From: Chitinophagales bacterium
Lineage (GTDB): Bacteria; Bacteroidota; Bacteroidia; Chitinophagales; CAIODY01
Reading direction: 5' to 3'
DNA: 55,132 nt
NCBI GenBank assembly: GCA_026461075.1
Contig: JAPJNH010000091.1
Span: 1-55,132 of the forward strand
The notes below the pieces were generated by a model that was not told the DNA's origin, did no database searches, and saw nothing but the letters and a program-made list of their open reading frames with translations. A program made the translations under genes and the position numbers. Shown piece by piece: positions 1-10,242 of the stretch. Positions within the stretch are counted from its first letter, which is position 1. Each line of letters begins with the position of its first letter.

Positions 1-142
1 AATCTATAAATTATTATATTTTTTATATTTATGACTAAACTGTTAAGCGTTTCAAAATTATTATAATATGCAATATTCAAAAAATATTGCCTTTAGGCTC
101 TCTGTGATACCCAAAAATGCTATAAAAATGGATTAAATCCAA

Positions 143-1234
143 CTATAGCACGTTATATATCCTCCAAAGCTTCTTCTCTTCCTCTTGCCAGTTGTACACC
201 TCACGGGCAGCGAGCGCGCCTTCATGAAGTTGTTTTGCCAGTGTAGCATCCTTTAAAATTTTATTCACGGCTTCGGCAATCAAGGCCGCTGTCGGCGATT
301 CAATCAGCAGCGCCAAAGGAAATTGTGCATTGATCTTCACATATTCCGGATAAGCATTGCATACCTGCGGAACACCCGCATGCATATAGTCGAAAAAGCG
401 ATTGGCCAAGGAATAGTAATTGCTCTTGCCGTTCGTTTCAAAAAGTGTCAAGCCTACTGCCGCATCTGCCGTTATCGCTCTTAAGTTGGTAGGCGCCACA
501 AAGCCTTTAAAATCCACCTTCTCTTGTAAGCCTTGCTCGCGGGTAAAATCTTGTAAGGATTCATACAAATCGCCTACGCCACAAATCCACAGCTCCGCAT
601 CAATATGCTGCATGGCCAAAATCACCTGGTCGAGCGCTCTCCCTTCATTCACCGCCCCTTGATACAACACAATCGGCTTAGCATGTGTCGTAGCCGCCAA
701 ACGCTCTCGCTTCACCGTTGCATTACGGATGACCGTATATTCAACGCCATACTTCTCTTTGAAAAGTGCCACATAAGCGTCACTCACCGCATAGCCAGCC
801 TTTATTTTCGGCACCGCATATTCTTCCACTTTGCGCCATGCCCAATGCACGAAAGGACGACGAACGATCTCTTCCAATTCTGTAAAATATTCATGTGCAT
901 CGTAGGTGATGGGCACCTTTAATTGCTGCGCTACTTTCAAACAAGGGATGATGGTATCCAAATCAATCGCACCAATAATATCGGGCTTCAATGTTGGCAG
1001 CGCCTTCCATAGTTTCCAATTATATTCCGCATAACGTAATTTGCCTTTGCGAAAACGCATCGGCAGACGAACCTGCTCGAAAGCCTGCTCCGTAAGGGGC
1101 TTAGAGTCGGAGTATTCCCATCCCACTAAGGTCACACGATAGCCCGCTTGTACCAATGAAGTACAAATACGCTGCATGCGTTGATCTCCATTTAAGGCGT
1201 TCGTAACAGTAAAAACGATATGCTTCTTGCTCAT
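143..1234 (-). CDS. Glycosyltransferase family 4-like protein
   Basis: 363 aa ORF; GT-B style N-terminus (TVTNALNGDQRMQRICTSLVQAGYRVTLVGW) and C-terminal NRFFDYMHAGVPQVCNAYPEY acceptor/donor region. Confidence 0.85.
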   Translation of the reverse strand: MSKKHIVFTVTNALNGDQRMQRICTSLVQAGYRVTLVGWEYSDSKPLTEQAFEQVRLPMRFRKGKLRYAEYNWKLWKALPTLKPDIIGAIDLDTIIPCLKVAQQLKVPITYDAHEYFTELEEIVRRPFVHWAWRKVEEYAVPKIKAGYAVSDAYVALFKEKYGVEYTVIRNATVKRERLAATTHAKPIVLYQGAVNEGRALDQVILAMQHIDAELWICGVGDLYESLQDFTREQGLQEKVDFKGFVAPTNLRAITADAAVGLTLFETNGKSNYYSLANRFFDYMHAGVPQVCNAYPEYVKINAQFPLALLIESPTAALIAEAVNKILKDATLAKQLHEGALAAREVYNWQEEEKKLWRIYNVL

Positions 1235-2001
1235 TATTTTTTCTTAGGCTGCAACAAATATTTCTCTCCTTTAATCAGCACATAAGGCGGTTCGAAAGGC
1301 GGAAAATACGTTGCACGAATATGTCTGTCTATTTTCTCTTGCGACCATTGCAGGTCGATACATTTCAACTGCTCGATGTCTTTTCGTTGGATGAATTTGG
1401 TCCCTCTCTTCGCAATCAAGCTGGCTTGCGGCGTAGGGGTATAGTTGCCTGAAATAAGCATTGGCAAGGATTTTTTGAATAGTTGCTTGCTCGCTTTTTC
1501 GGTCATTTCATAAAGCTCCTTCACGAATATATCGGCAGGAATCTTAAAGCGTTTTTCAAATAAAATATCGCCATCGTCGACGCCTGGCTTCATCAAATGC
1601 AAAGTCGTTCCGAAGATTTTTGCCTCATCGGCTATTGCGAAACTAAACTGATTGCAGCCTCTATACTCGGGCAATGGCGCCATGTGTAAGTTGATGGCCG
1701 CCTGCTTCGCTCTTTTTAAATGCTCTTTTTTTAATATGCGATGATATTGTACTGAAATTAAAAAATCTACTTTAGGCATCGACAAGAGTTCATCTTCATG
1801 GGCTAGCACAGGGATGCCATATTGCGTGGCAATGGATTCTACCGTACCTGTAGCATTCAACTTTGTCTGACTATTGCTAAGTATCGCCACGACTTCCAAA
1901 CCGAGGGTATCGGCTTGACGAACGAGTTCTTGTAGACAGAAAAAACCGATGCTTTTTCCGCCTAGAAATACTACTTTTTTCTTTTGCTTTTTAAGCGCCA
2001 T
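1234..2001 (-). CDS. Formyltransferase (methionyl-tRNA formyltransferase-like fold, possibly a sugar N-formyltransferase)
   Basis: NLHMAPLPEYRG and GVDDGDIL active-site-like motifs; short 255 aa form; stop overlaps the next gene's start by 1 nt (TAATG). Confidence 0.8.
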   Translation of the reverse strand: MALKKQKKKVVFLGGKSIGFFCLQELVRQADTLGLEVVAILSNSQTKLNATGTVESIATQYGIPVLAHEDELLSMPKVDFLISVQYHRILKKEHLKRAKQAAINLHMAPLPEYRGCNQFSFAIADEAKIFGTTLHLMKPGVDDGDILFEKRFKIPADIFVKELYEMTEKASKQLFKKSLPMLISGNYTPTPQASLIAKRGTKFIQRKDIEQLKCIDLQWSQEKIDRHIRATYFPPFEPPYVLIKGEKYLLQPKKK

Positions 2002-2002
2002 C

Positions 2003-2344
2003 TTAGTTGCCTCTTTTAGCCAAGGTATAACCCTCCTTCACCAATAAATCCAACACTTTCTGACGCATATCGCCTTGTATCAATATCTGCTGATCTTTCA
2101 CGCTGCCGCCACAACCACATTTTGTTTTGAGCAGTTTGCCTAAAGCTTCACAGTCGACCACGGTGCCACGAAAACCTTCTACCATCGTAACAGGTTTGCC
2201 TGCACGGTGTTTGGTTTCATAGCGTACCAACAGCTTCTGTGCTTTTTTTTCAATGGTCTCCTCCGTCGCTGCCTCCGTTTGTGGTACGGCATCCGGGTTG
2301 GTAGAATACATGATTAAACTTTCGAATCCGATATTCTTTTTCAT
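2003..2344 (-). CDS. SUI1/YciH-family translation initiation factor
   Basis: FRGTVVDCEALGKLLKTKCGCGGSVKDQQILIQGDMRQKVLDLL is a typical SUI1 domain; ATG at 2344 preferred over the longer ORF start. Confidence 0.88.
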   Translation of the reverse strand: MKKNIGFESLIMYSTNPDAVPQTEAATEETIEKKAQKLLVRYETKHRAGKPVTMVEGFRGTVVDCEALGKLLKTKCGCGGSVKDQQILIQGDMRQKVLDLLVKEGYTLAKRGN

Positions 2345-2359
2345 GTTTTGAAGATACAA

Positions 2360-3259
2360 TTAATTGCCGGGTTTCACCCATAGGCGAAGGGCATTCGCCT
2401 CGACATGTATTTGTAATACTTTCGGAGCTGGCATGGTCTCGCCATCGACATGCATAAACTGCTGTCCGTCGCTATGTAATTCAAGCGATTCGAAAGGGAT
2501 TTGCGAGAAAACACTGTTCTCACGCAAGTCGCCTTTGAAGGCATGATAAATCAATCGAAAGCCTTTCGTCGTACTAAAGGGTTTCACGATACAAGCATGT
2601 AAAATGCCGTCGTGGACGCTCGCTTGCGGTACTATTTTGAAGTTGTTGCCAAATTGATTGGCGTTGGCAAAGGCAACAAGGAAAGCCTTTTTATCCAAAC
2701 TGATCAATTCCCCCGTTTTACTTTTTATTTCGAAGTGATAAGTATGTGGGCGGTAGCTGAAGTATTCCTTTGCCGCAATCCATAAATAACTAAAAATACC
2801 TCTTACCCTTTTCTCGCTAAAGAGATGCGCTACTTGTCCGTCGAAGCCCATCCCGCTCATGCAGAGGAACAGATGTTCGTTGGCATAACCGACATCCATT
2901 TTCGCTTCGATACTTTGGTTGAGTGCTTCTAGTGCTTTGAAGGGGTTCATGGGCAAACCGATATGGCGCGCGAGGCCGTTGCCGGATCCCATCGGTATGA
3001 TTGCGAGTGCGGTTTGTGTATGGAGAATGCCGGAAGCAACTTCGTTGACCGTTCCATCACCGCCAACGGCCACGGCGGCGAAGACGCCGTCGGCAGCAGC
3101 TTGCTGCGCCAGCGCGCGCGCATGACCAGCATATGCGGTCTCTACAAAATCATAGGTGAACTGCTCCGTATCTAGCAAAGCTTCCGCACGCAGCTTGATC
3201 ATCCCTTTCGGTAAAACACCCGCTCGTGGGTTGATAATAAATCGCAAATGCTTTTTCAC
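2360..3259 (-). CDS. Diacylglycerol/lipid kinase family protein (YegS/BmrU-like)
   Basis: FIINPRAG and GGDGTVNEVASGI motifs; GTG start. Confidence 0.9.
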   Translation of the reverse strand: MKKHLRFIINPRAGVLPKGMIKLRAEALLDTEQFTYDFVETAYAGHARALAQQAAADGVFAAVAVGGDGTVNEVASGILHTQTALAIIPMGSGNGLARHIGLPMNPFKALEALNQSIEAKMDVGYANEHLFLCMSGMGFDGQVAHLFSEKRVRGIFSYLWIAAKEYFSYRPHTYHFEIKSKTGELISLDKKAFLVAFANANQFGNNFKIVPQASVHDGILHACIVKPFSTTKGFRLIYHAFKGDLRENSVFSQIPFESLELHSDGQQFMHVDGETMPAPKVLQIHVEANALRLWVKPGN

Positions 3260-3348
3260 CCTACAAAAATAGAAAAAGCTAGGGCTGTAACGTGTAGAAA
3301 TAGTTAATGGATTGTTTTAATTCGGTCAATAGCGTTTATCTTTGCAGC

Positions 3349-3849
3349 ATGAAGAAAATTATCCTCGACGCATCCGCGATGGAACTACGCCTCAACCGTA
3401 TGGCGACACAAATGTTAGAACAGAATGTCGAAGCGGAAAAGATCGTCCTAATAGGATTGCACGACCGTGGTTATTTTATCGCGGAAGGATTAAAAGCAAA
3501 AATGGAAAAGCTCGGCGCTAATGTGCAGTTGTTGGGCTTGCATATCGATAAAAGCGATGCTTTGGCACATCCGATTGTCTTGGATGGCGACGCAACGGCT
3601 ATTGCCAATCAGACTATTATTATGGTCGACGACGTCGCTAGTAGTGGTAAAACGATGTTTTATGCGATGCAGACCTTAGTCAATATCCCTATCAAAAAAT
3701 TACAAGTGGCTGTCTTGGTTGATCGTCAACATAAAGCATTTCCTATAGCCCCTGATTTTGTGGGCTTCTCCCTGTCGACTACCTTACAAGAGCATATTTA
3801 TGTCGAGATCGGCGCTTCGGTAACGGAGCCGGTGGCGTATATTGAGTAA
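3349..3849 (+). CDS. Phosphoribosyltransferase (PyrR-like)
   Basis: PRPP-binding motif IIMVDDVASSGKT; internal ATG at 3349 follows a TATCTTTG box. Confidence 0.85.
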   Translation: MKKIILDASAMELRLNRMATQMLEQNVEAEKIVLIGLHDRGYFIAEGLKAKMEKLGANVQLLGLHIDKSDALAHPIVLDGDATAIANQTIIMVDDVASSGKTMFYAMQTLVNIPIKKLQVAVLVDRQHKAFPIAPDFVGFSLSTTLQEHIYVEIGASVTEPVAYIE

Positions 3850-3860
3850 TTGAAATTAAA

Positions 3861-3967
3861 AATTAATTATTAAGAATTAAGAATGATTATGACCGGAAAA
3901 AGGAAGGTCGTTATTAATCATATTTCCTTACCCCCAATATTTAATCTTTAATTCTTAATATTTAATT
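3861..3967. repeat. AT-rich inverted-repeat element (arms 3861-3880 and 3948-3967, 19/20 match)
   Basis: aattaattattaagaattaa pairs with ttaattcttaatatttaatt across a 67 nt spacer; sits in the convergent gap and enters the 3' end of the next gene. Confidence 0.6.
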
Positions 3968-4239
3968 AGTGAATGCGCCTCCGCTTTCGCGGCAAAAAGG
4001 GCTTTCGTGCGTTTCCAAACGCCGGCAAATAATTCACTTTGGCGGTATTGCTCTAGGGCGGCTAAATCATCCCAATGGCTATAGGTAAAATAAATGCGCG
4101 GATCTTCGGCTTGACGTAAAAGCTCTACATGCTGGCATCCAGGGAAATTTCGGATAAAATCCTTCGATTCTTTAAAAATTAGTTCAAAATCACCTGTCTT
4201 ATCTTCGATAAAGGTCATTTTTACGATTCGTACAATCAT
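3955..4239 (-). CDS. Antibiotic biosynthesis monooxygenase-like / YgiN-like protein
   Basis: 94 aa ABM-like ORF ([39 protein letters not shown]). Confidence 0.75.
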   Translation of the reverse strand: MIVRIVKMTFIEDKTGDFELIFKESKDFIRNFPGCQHVELLRQAEDPRIYFTYSHWDDLAALEQYRQSELFAGVWKRTKALFAAKAEAHSLIKY

Positions 4240-4325
4240 TTTTACCCTTTTTTTGCAAAGCTACAGATCTCTCCCGAATCTGCCCCTTTTTTATTATATT
4301 TGTGGCTCTTGTAAAAAACCTAATC

Positions 4326-5384
4326 ATGTCAACTGCGAACATTCAACAGATTCTCGGAGATCAGGCCTCATTCTTGCTCGATCACCAATGTAAGACTATC
4401 CCTTCTAACACCATTCATCATGCTGGTGGCGACGTAATCGATCGTATCTATAGCCACACAGATCGCAATATTCCTACTTTGCGTAATTTGCAATCTATCT
4501 ACGGTACTGGTCGTTTGGCGAATACGGGTTATATGAGTATCCTTCCGGTGGATCAAGGAATTGAACACTCTGCGGGTGCTTCTTTCGCTCCAAATCCAAT
4601 CTACTTCGACTCTGAAAATATTGTAAAATTAGCTATCGAAGGTGGTTGTAACGCGGTTGCAACGACTTATGGTGTTTTAGGTTCTGTTGCACGTAAATAC
4701 GCACACAAAATTCCAATGGTTGTAAAAATCAACCACAATGAATTCTTGACTTACCCTAACAAATATGACCAGATCATGTTTGGTACTATCAAACAAGCAT
4801 GGGATATGGGTTGTGCTGCGGTAGGAGCAACGATCTATTTCGGTTCTGAAGAGTCTTCTCGCCAGATCACTGAAGTGGCTGAAGCATTTGCTTATGCACA
4901 CGAATTAGGAATGGCTACCATCTTATGGTGCTATATCCGCAATAACGGTTTCAAAAAGGATGGTGTAGATTATCATACGGCTACAGATTTAACAGCGCAA
5001 GCAAACCATATCGGTGTAACTATCCAAGCGGATATCATCAAGCAAAAATTGCCAACCTTAAATGGCGGTTATCCTGCAATCAACTTCGGTAAAACACATC
5101 CAAAAGTATATTCTGAATTAACAACAGATCACCCAATCGATCTTTGCCGTTACCAAGTAGCTAACTGCTATATGGGACGTATCGGTTTGATCAACTCAGG
5201 TGGCGAAAGTAAAGGTGCTACCGATTTACAAGAGGCAATCGCTACTGCGGTCATCAACAAACGCGCAGGTGGTGTTGGTTTGATCAGCGGTCGTAAGGCT
5301 TTCCAAAAGCCAATGAACGAAGGGGTTACTTTGTTGAATTCGATTCAAGACGTATACTTAGATAAATCTATCACTTTAGCATAA
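4326..5384 (+). CDS. fbaB: Class I fructose-bisphosphate aldolase (DhnA type)
   Basis: [43 protein letters not shown] at 4326. Confidence 0.9.
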   Translation: MSTANIQQILGDQASFLLDHQCKTIPSNTIHHAGGDVIDRIYSHTDRNIPTLRNLQSIYGTGRLANTGYMSILPVDQGIEHSAGASFAPNPIYFDSENIVKLAIEGGCNAVATTYGVLGSVARKYAHKIPMVVKINHNEFLTYPNKYDQIMFGTIKQAWDMGCAAVGATIYFGSEESSRQITEVAEAFAYAHELGMATILWCYIRNNGFKKDGVDYHTATDLTAQANHIGVTIQADIIKQKLPTLNGGYPAINFGKTHPKVYSELTTDHPIDLCRYQVANCYMGRIGLINSGGESKGATDLQEAIATAVINKRAGGVGLISGRKAFQKPMNEGVTLLNSIQDVYLDKSITLA

Positions 5385-5410
5385 TTTTTAAAGCGTTAAA
5401 ATAGGATCCT

Positions 5411-6271
5411 ATGGCTTGGTTTAAACGTAGAAACGAAGGGATTACAACAGGCACTCACGAAAAATTAGAAGCGCCAGATGGCGTTTGGTATAAGTGTCCT
5501 GATTGTAAGAGCGCCATTCCAATGGTCGACCTGAGCGACAACTTACATGTTTGTCCGAAATGCGATCATCATGCACGTATCAGTGCGAAAGATTATTTCC
5601 GTATTCTATTCGATGAAAACGAATACACGGAACTATTCCCAAAGATGGTAGCAGAAGATATCTTGGAGTTCGTCGACTTGAAACCTTATGCTAAGCGTTT
5701 GACAGAAACTATTAAGAAGACGGAACTGAAAGACGCATTGCGTTCTGCACACGGAAAAATCAACAACCACGATTTAGTGATTTGTTGTATGGATTTCGCT
5801 TTCATCGGTGGTTCAATGGGTTCGGTGGTAGGCGAGAAGATCTCTCGTAGCATCGACTATTGTATTGAACATAATGTGCCTTTGATGATCATCTCGAAAA
5901 CAGGTGGTGCACGTATGATGGAATCGGCTTTCTCCTTGATGCAGATGGCTAAAACAGCTGCTAAGCTTACGTTGTTGGCCGACGCGGGAATTCCTTATAT
6001 CTCTTTATGTACCGACCCGACCACAGGTGGTGTAACTGCAAGTTATGCGATGCTAGGCGATTTCAATATTGCTGAGCCTAAAGCCCTTATCGGTTTCGCT
6101 GGTCCGCGTGTTATCAAGGAGACGATTAAGAAAGATCTTCCAGAAGGTTTCCAAACAGCTGAATTCTTGTTAGAAACAGGCTTCTTGGATTTTATCGTTC
6201 ACCGTAAAGACATGAAAAATAAATTAGGCGACTTGATCGGAATGGTTTTTCCGAAAAGCGCTAAAGCGTAA
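5411..6271 (+). CDS. accD: Acetyl-CoA carboxylase carboxyltransferase subunit beta
   Basis: CPDC...CPKC zinc ribbon and [33 protein letters not shown]. Confidence 0.96.
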   Translation: MAWFKRRNEGITTGTHEKLEAPDGVWYKCPDCKSAIPMVDLSDNLHVCPKCDHHARISAKDYFRILFDENEYTELFPKMVAEDILEFVDLKPYAKRLTETIKKTELKDALRSAHGKINNHDLVICCMDFAFIGGSMGSVVGEKISRSIDYCIEHNVPLMIISKTGGARMMESAFSLMQMAKTAAKLTLLADAGIPYISLCTDPTTGGVTASYAMLGDFNIAEPKALIGFAGPRVIKETIKKDLPEGFQTAEFLLETGFLDFIVHRKDMKNKLGDLIGMVFPKSAKA

Positions 6272-6276
6272 TAGTT

Positions 6277-7494
6277 ATGCATATTATCTTATTTGATACC
6301 ATCGAACGGCAACATTTGTTGCCGTTTGCTTTTACACGACCTGTTGCTGAAATGCGTATTGGCATTTTAACGATTCGGGAGAAATGGCAAAAGGCCTTAC
6401 AAGCAAGTGATTTCGCTTATATCAGTGAAGCATATCTTCAAACGAAGTATCGCTTTGTTGCGGGCGCCGATAATTTAATGATTAACGGTCATGCCTGTCC
6501 GAACGCAAGTTTGCTTGCTGCCGTAAAAGCATTATCACTGGGTGAAGCTTTGCTGAACGCGGAAGGTGTTTGTCTGGCAGCGCGTTGCGATGCAGCCTCG
6601 GCAGAAGCCATTCAGCAAGCGCTACATAGCAATCAAGTTTTTGATTGGAGCTCGTTCTCTACGAAGTCTTACGATGCTGAAGTAGCCTTACTGACTCGTC
6701 CTTGGCAGATATTTAAGTGGAACGAACTAGAATTGCCGATCGACTATGAACTGTTAACGGCCGGAAGAAAATCTGCGCCTTTGTCGAAGACGAATCAAGT
6801 GATTGCCCCAGAAAATATTTTCTTAGAAGAAGGAGCTATTGTGGAGTTTGCAACCTTAAATGCTAGCAACGCAAAGATCTATATCGCGCGTGATGCGGAA
6901 GTGATGGAAGGCTCGATGATTCGCGGTTCTTTTGCTCTTGGTGAACATTCTCAAGTGAAAATGGGCGCGAAGATTTATGGTGCTACGACCATCGGTCCGC
7001 ATTCTAAAGTAGGCGGTGAAATCAATAACTGTGTGATCTTTGGCTATTCCAATAAAGCGCATGACGGCTTCATGGGAAATAGTGTGATAGGAGAGTGGTG
7101 CAACTGGGGCGCGGATACCAATAATTCTAATTTGAAAAATAATTATGAAGAGGTAAAATTATGGTCCTATGCCACGCAACGCTTTGAGAAAACAGGTTTA
7201 CAGTTTTGTGGTTTGATGATGGGCGATCATAGCAAATGTGGGATCAATACCATGTTCAATACCGGAACGGTGGTAGGCGTGAGCGCGAATATCTTCGGAG
7301 CAGGGTTTCCACGCAATATCATCAACGACTTCTCCTGGGGAGGTGCAGGTGGTACAATGACCTACCAATTGAATAAGGCCATTCAAACCGCTAGCTTAGT
7401 CTATGCACGTCGCGGATTAGATTTCGATGCGACAGAGCAAGCCATCTTCGAACATATTTTTAATGGTACGGCTGATAGCAGAAAAGACGCTTAA
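6277..7494 (+). CDS. GlmU-like protein: degenerate sugar nucleotidyltransferase N-terminus plus left-handed beta-helix
   Basis: N-terminal RQHLLPFAFTRPVAEMRIGILTIREKW; hexapeptide-like IYGATTIGPHSKVGGEINNCVIFGYSNKAHDGFMGNSVIGEW. Confidence 0.82.
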   Translation: MHIILFDTIERQHLLPFAFTRPVAEMRIGILTIREKWQKALQASDFAYISEAYLQTKYRFVAGADNLMINGHACPNASLLAAVKALSLGEALLNAEGVCLAARCDAASAEAIQQALHSNQVFDWSSFSTKSYDAEVALLTRPWQIFKWNELELPIDYELLTAGRKSAPLSKTNQVIAPENIFLEEGAIVEFATLNASNAKIYIARDAEVMEGSMIRGSFALGEHSQVKMGAKIYGATTIGPHSKVGGEINNCVIFGYSNKAHDGFMGNSVIGEWCNWGADTNNSNLKNNYEEVKLWSYATQRFEKTGLQFCGLMMGDHSKCGINTMFNTGTVVGVSANIFGAGFPRNIINDFSWGGAGGTMTYQLNKAIQTASLVYARRGLDFDATEQAIFEHIFNGTADSRKDA

Positions 7495-7496
7495 GT

Positions 7497-8753
7497 TTGA
7501 GCACCTTGCTGTTGATATGGTTTGTAGCGTGTTATGTGCTCATTATTGGGGAACATCGCTTTCGTATCAATAAAGCTGCTGCAGCCTTATTGGCGGGTGC
7601 TGGCTGTTGGTTGATCATTAGCCTACAAGGTAAAACGGATGAATCTTTTATTGCGCAGATGACGGAAGAAATTGCTGGCATTGCTTTCTTCTTATTGGGC
7701 GCTATGACTATTGTAGAAATCATCGATTTGCATGATGGCTTCGCTTTTCTGTCGAAACGGATACCGCAAAAGTCTTATCCCGTCTTAGTTTGGAGTATTG
7801 CCATTCTTAGTTTTTTCTTGTCGGCCATTCTCGATAATCTTACGACCACTATCGTTGTAATAACCATACTCCGTAAGATCATTCATCGTTCGGAGTTGCG
7901 ATTGCCTATCATTGCCTTGGTGGTGGTATGTGCCAACGCAGGCGGTGTCTGGTCGCCGATGGGAGATGTAACAACGACGATGTTGTGGCTGAATGGTAAA
8001 ATTTCTACTGTTCCATTAATGCAACATTTGTTTCTGCCTGCCTTACTTTCTATGGCCATTCCAACGGCTTTTATCGCGCATTTTAAGCGAGCTAACCATG
8101 AACAATATGCGTTAATGCGTAGTGAAGTTAATGCTTCTGAAAATGAAAGTATCGCTTCAAGTTCCTTATGGATAGGAGTTTTGGGGATTTTGCTTTTGCT
8201 TGCGGTACCTATAACTAAAGCCTATCTGCATATACCAGTTTATATATTGATGTTGCTTGCCATGGCGATATTATGGGCTTCTGCGGAGTGGATTGGCTAT
8301 TTTGACCATAACAAAAGCAAGCAGCCTCATACGATTAGTTCCGTATTACAACGGATCGATACGCCAAGTATTTTGTTTTTCGTTGGCTTACTCTTAGCGA
8401 TTGCTGCGTTAGAAAAGAGCGGCTATTTACATCGTTGTATGGAATTTTTACAGCAATATGTAGCGGGACCAAAATCTTTAATGGTGGGCATCGGTTTATT
8501 ATCTGCTATTATCGATAATGTGCCTTTGGTAGCGGCAGGGATGAAGATGTTGCCAGCGACGGAATTTCCGAATAATAGTGAAGTGTGGTATTGGCTTGCC
8601 TTCTGTGCAGGAACCGGCGGCAGTTTGTTGGTAATTGGTTCGGCTGCAGGCGTTGCTGCAATGGGTATGGAAAAGCTTGATTTTATGCGTTATTTACGCA
8701 TTATCAGCTTACCTGCATTAGTTGGATTGATTGTAGCGCTTGTTCTTTTATAG
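7497..8753 (+). CDS. nhaD: NhaD-type sodium:proton antiporter
   Basis: Multi-TM; SAILDNLTTTIVVITILRK; GVWSPMGDVTTTMLW; TTG start 2 nt after the previous stop. Confidence 0.88.
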   Translation: MSTLLLIWFVACYVLIIGEHRFRINKAAAALLAGAGCWLIISLQGKTDESFIAQMTEEIAGIAFFLLGAMTIVEIIDLHDGFAFLSKRIPQKSYPVLVWSIAILSFFLSAILDNLTTTIVVITILRKIIHRSELRLPIIALVVVCANAGGVWSPMGDVTTTMLWLNGKISTVPLMQHLFLPALLSMAIPTAFIAHFKRANHEQYALMRSEVNASENESIASSSLWIGVLGILLLLAVPITKAYLHIPVYILMLLAMAILWASAEWIGYFDHNKSKQPHTISSVLQRIDTPSILFFVGLLLAIAALEKSGYLHRCMEFLQQYVAGPKSLMVGIGLLSAIIDNVPLVAAGMKMLPATEFPNNSEVWYWLAFCAGTGGSLLVIGSAAGVAAMGMEKLDFMRYLRIISLPALVGLIVALVLL

Positions 8754-8830
8754 GCCAATACAAAGGATAAATTTTCGACATTTTTATTAAGCCGAAGAAA
8801 GGCGTAACTTCGTAATCTAATTCAAGGAGT

Positions 8831-9058
8831 ATGGACAGCAATGTATATTGGTTTTTTGGTATTGGCATCCCCGCTTGCGGTATAATAGTCGTGCTATTTG
8901 TCCGTTTTTTAAAGTGGTTGGGCAATAAAGAAGGCTTTGAATTAATCCGTGATAATTGGATGATTGCAGTACCGATGGCGACGATGTTGATCTTCGCATT
9001 TATGATCGGATTGTTGCTGTATGTTTATTCGCTAATTTTTGGCGGAGGCCCAGCTTAG
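8831..9058 (+). CDS. Small two-TM hypothetical membrane protein
   Basis: 75 aa ORF with two hydrophobic helices; AAGGAG-like sequence before the ATG. Confidence 0.6.
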   Translation: MDSNVYWFFGIGIPACGIIVVLFVRFLKWLGNKEGFELIRDNWMIAVPMATMLIFAFMIGLLLYVYSLIFGGGPA

Positions 9059-10155
9059 AAAGTCGGACAGTAAGGGCGCTTCTTGTTACCTAAGGAAGCA
9101 TTCATTATACCGGTATAGCTGAAAGATAATTCCGGCCCGCCCTGCAAACGTGTTGTAGCAGCCATTCCCGAGATATTAATATCGTAGGAGAAGCCGATAG
9201 TATAATTGTTGAATTCCATTTTGGAAACGACGTTCAATGCGTCAAAGAGGAATGCTTTGCCGATAGCGCGACTTTCTCTCAACCAAAATCCAAGGCTGTA
9301 CGCCATCAAATCTTTCGAACGCGCTTCCGTTACCTGAAAACGTGCAAAGGCTCCTTGATTGATTTCAAGAGATGGTCCTTGAATGCAGATCATCGCCGAA
9401 GGCATAATATCAATTTTACGTTTGAAAGGCATACGCATACCGCCGTGTAAAACCAACTTGCGATAGATACGATCTGGATTCGTATCGAAGAAGAAAGAGT
9501 TTTTAGGTTTATTCAAATGATAAATCGCTACGCCATATTGCACATAACGGCGCTTGCTGATAGCGTTGAAATACTTTGCACCAATGCTGATATCAGTGAA
9601 GGTGATATTGTCGTTGGTAGGATAAGAAACTGCTGTTAAGGGACGGAATGGATCGAAGAAATTATATTGGTCGGGCAATTGTAGATTGGTATAGTCAATA
9701 CGTTTGTCTACAAAACCTGCGGTAGCACCGAAGACTACATACTTATCAGTAAACTTCTGAATATTCTTCCAATAAGAAACGCCCACTAGACCACTGGTTG
9801 TTCTTAAGGCCACTTCCCCTGCTTGGTCGCTAAATAATTGCACTCCGACACCTAGTCGATCTGGGGAGGACTTAGTGACATTAACGGTCATATCAAACGA
9901 ACCGGCGGCTGTCTGAAACCCTGTACCAGTAACACCTACATTGTTATTGTTAACGAATTTGGTGTTCCATTGATTACGAATATTCGCATTGAAACGGTAC
10001 TGACTTTTATAAAAGCCGATATTGGCAGGATTCAAGAGAATCGGTGCCTCATTGTATTGCGTAAAGTGTACATCTTGTGCTTGAGCAGGAAGTATTCCAC
10101 TCAAAATCAAGAGCAAGGACGCTAATAAAATTCTATATTGGACTTTTAAGGGCAT
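9055..10155 (-). CDS. PorP/SprF family type IX secretion system membrane protein
   Basis: Signal peptide then QDVHFTQYNEAPILLNPANIGFYKSQYRFNANIRNQW; ends in CPTF. Confidence 0.92.
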   Translation of the reverse strand: MPLKVQYRILLASLLLILSGILPAQAQDVHFTQYNEAPILLNPANIGFYKSQYRFNANIRNQWNTKFVNNNNVGVTGTGFQTAAGSFDMTVNVTKSSPDRLGVGVQLFSDQAGEVALRTTSGLVGVSYWKNIQKFTDKYVVFGATAGFVDKRIDYTNLQLPDQYNFFDPFRPLTAVSYPTNDNITFTDISIGAKYFNAISKRRYVQYGVAIYHLNKPKNSFFFDTNPDRIYRKLVLHGGMRMPFKRKIDIMPSAMICIQGPSLEINQGAFARFQVTEARSKDLMAYSLGFWLRESRAIGKAFLFDALNVVSKMEFNNYTIGFSYDINISGMAATTRLQGGPELSFSYTGIMNASLGNKKRPYCPTF

Positions 10156-10242
10156 AGTCAGTGACGAAAATAAAGATTTCTAAGCACTTAATTGCATTTT
10201 CCATGCGCAAAAAATTGCAGAATTTCCTATTTTTAGAACACT

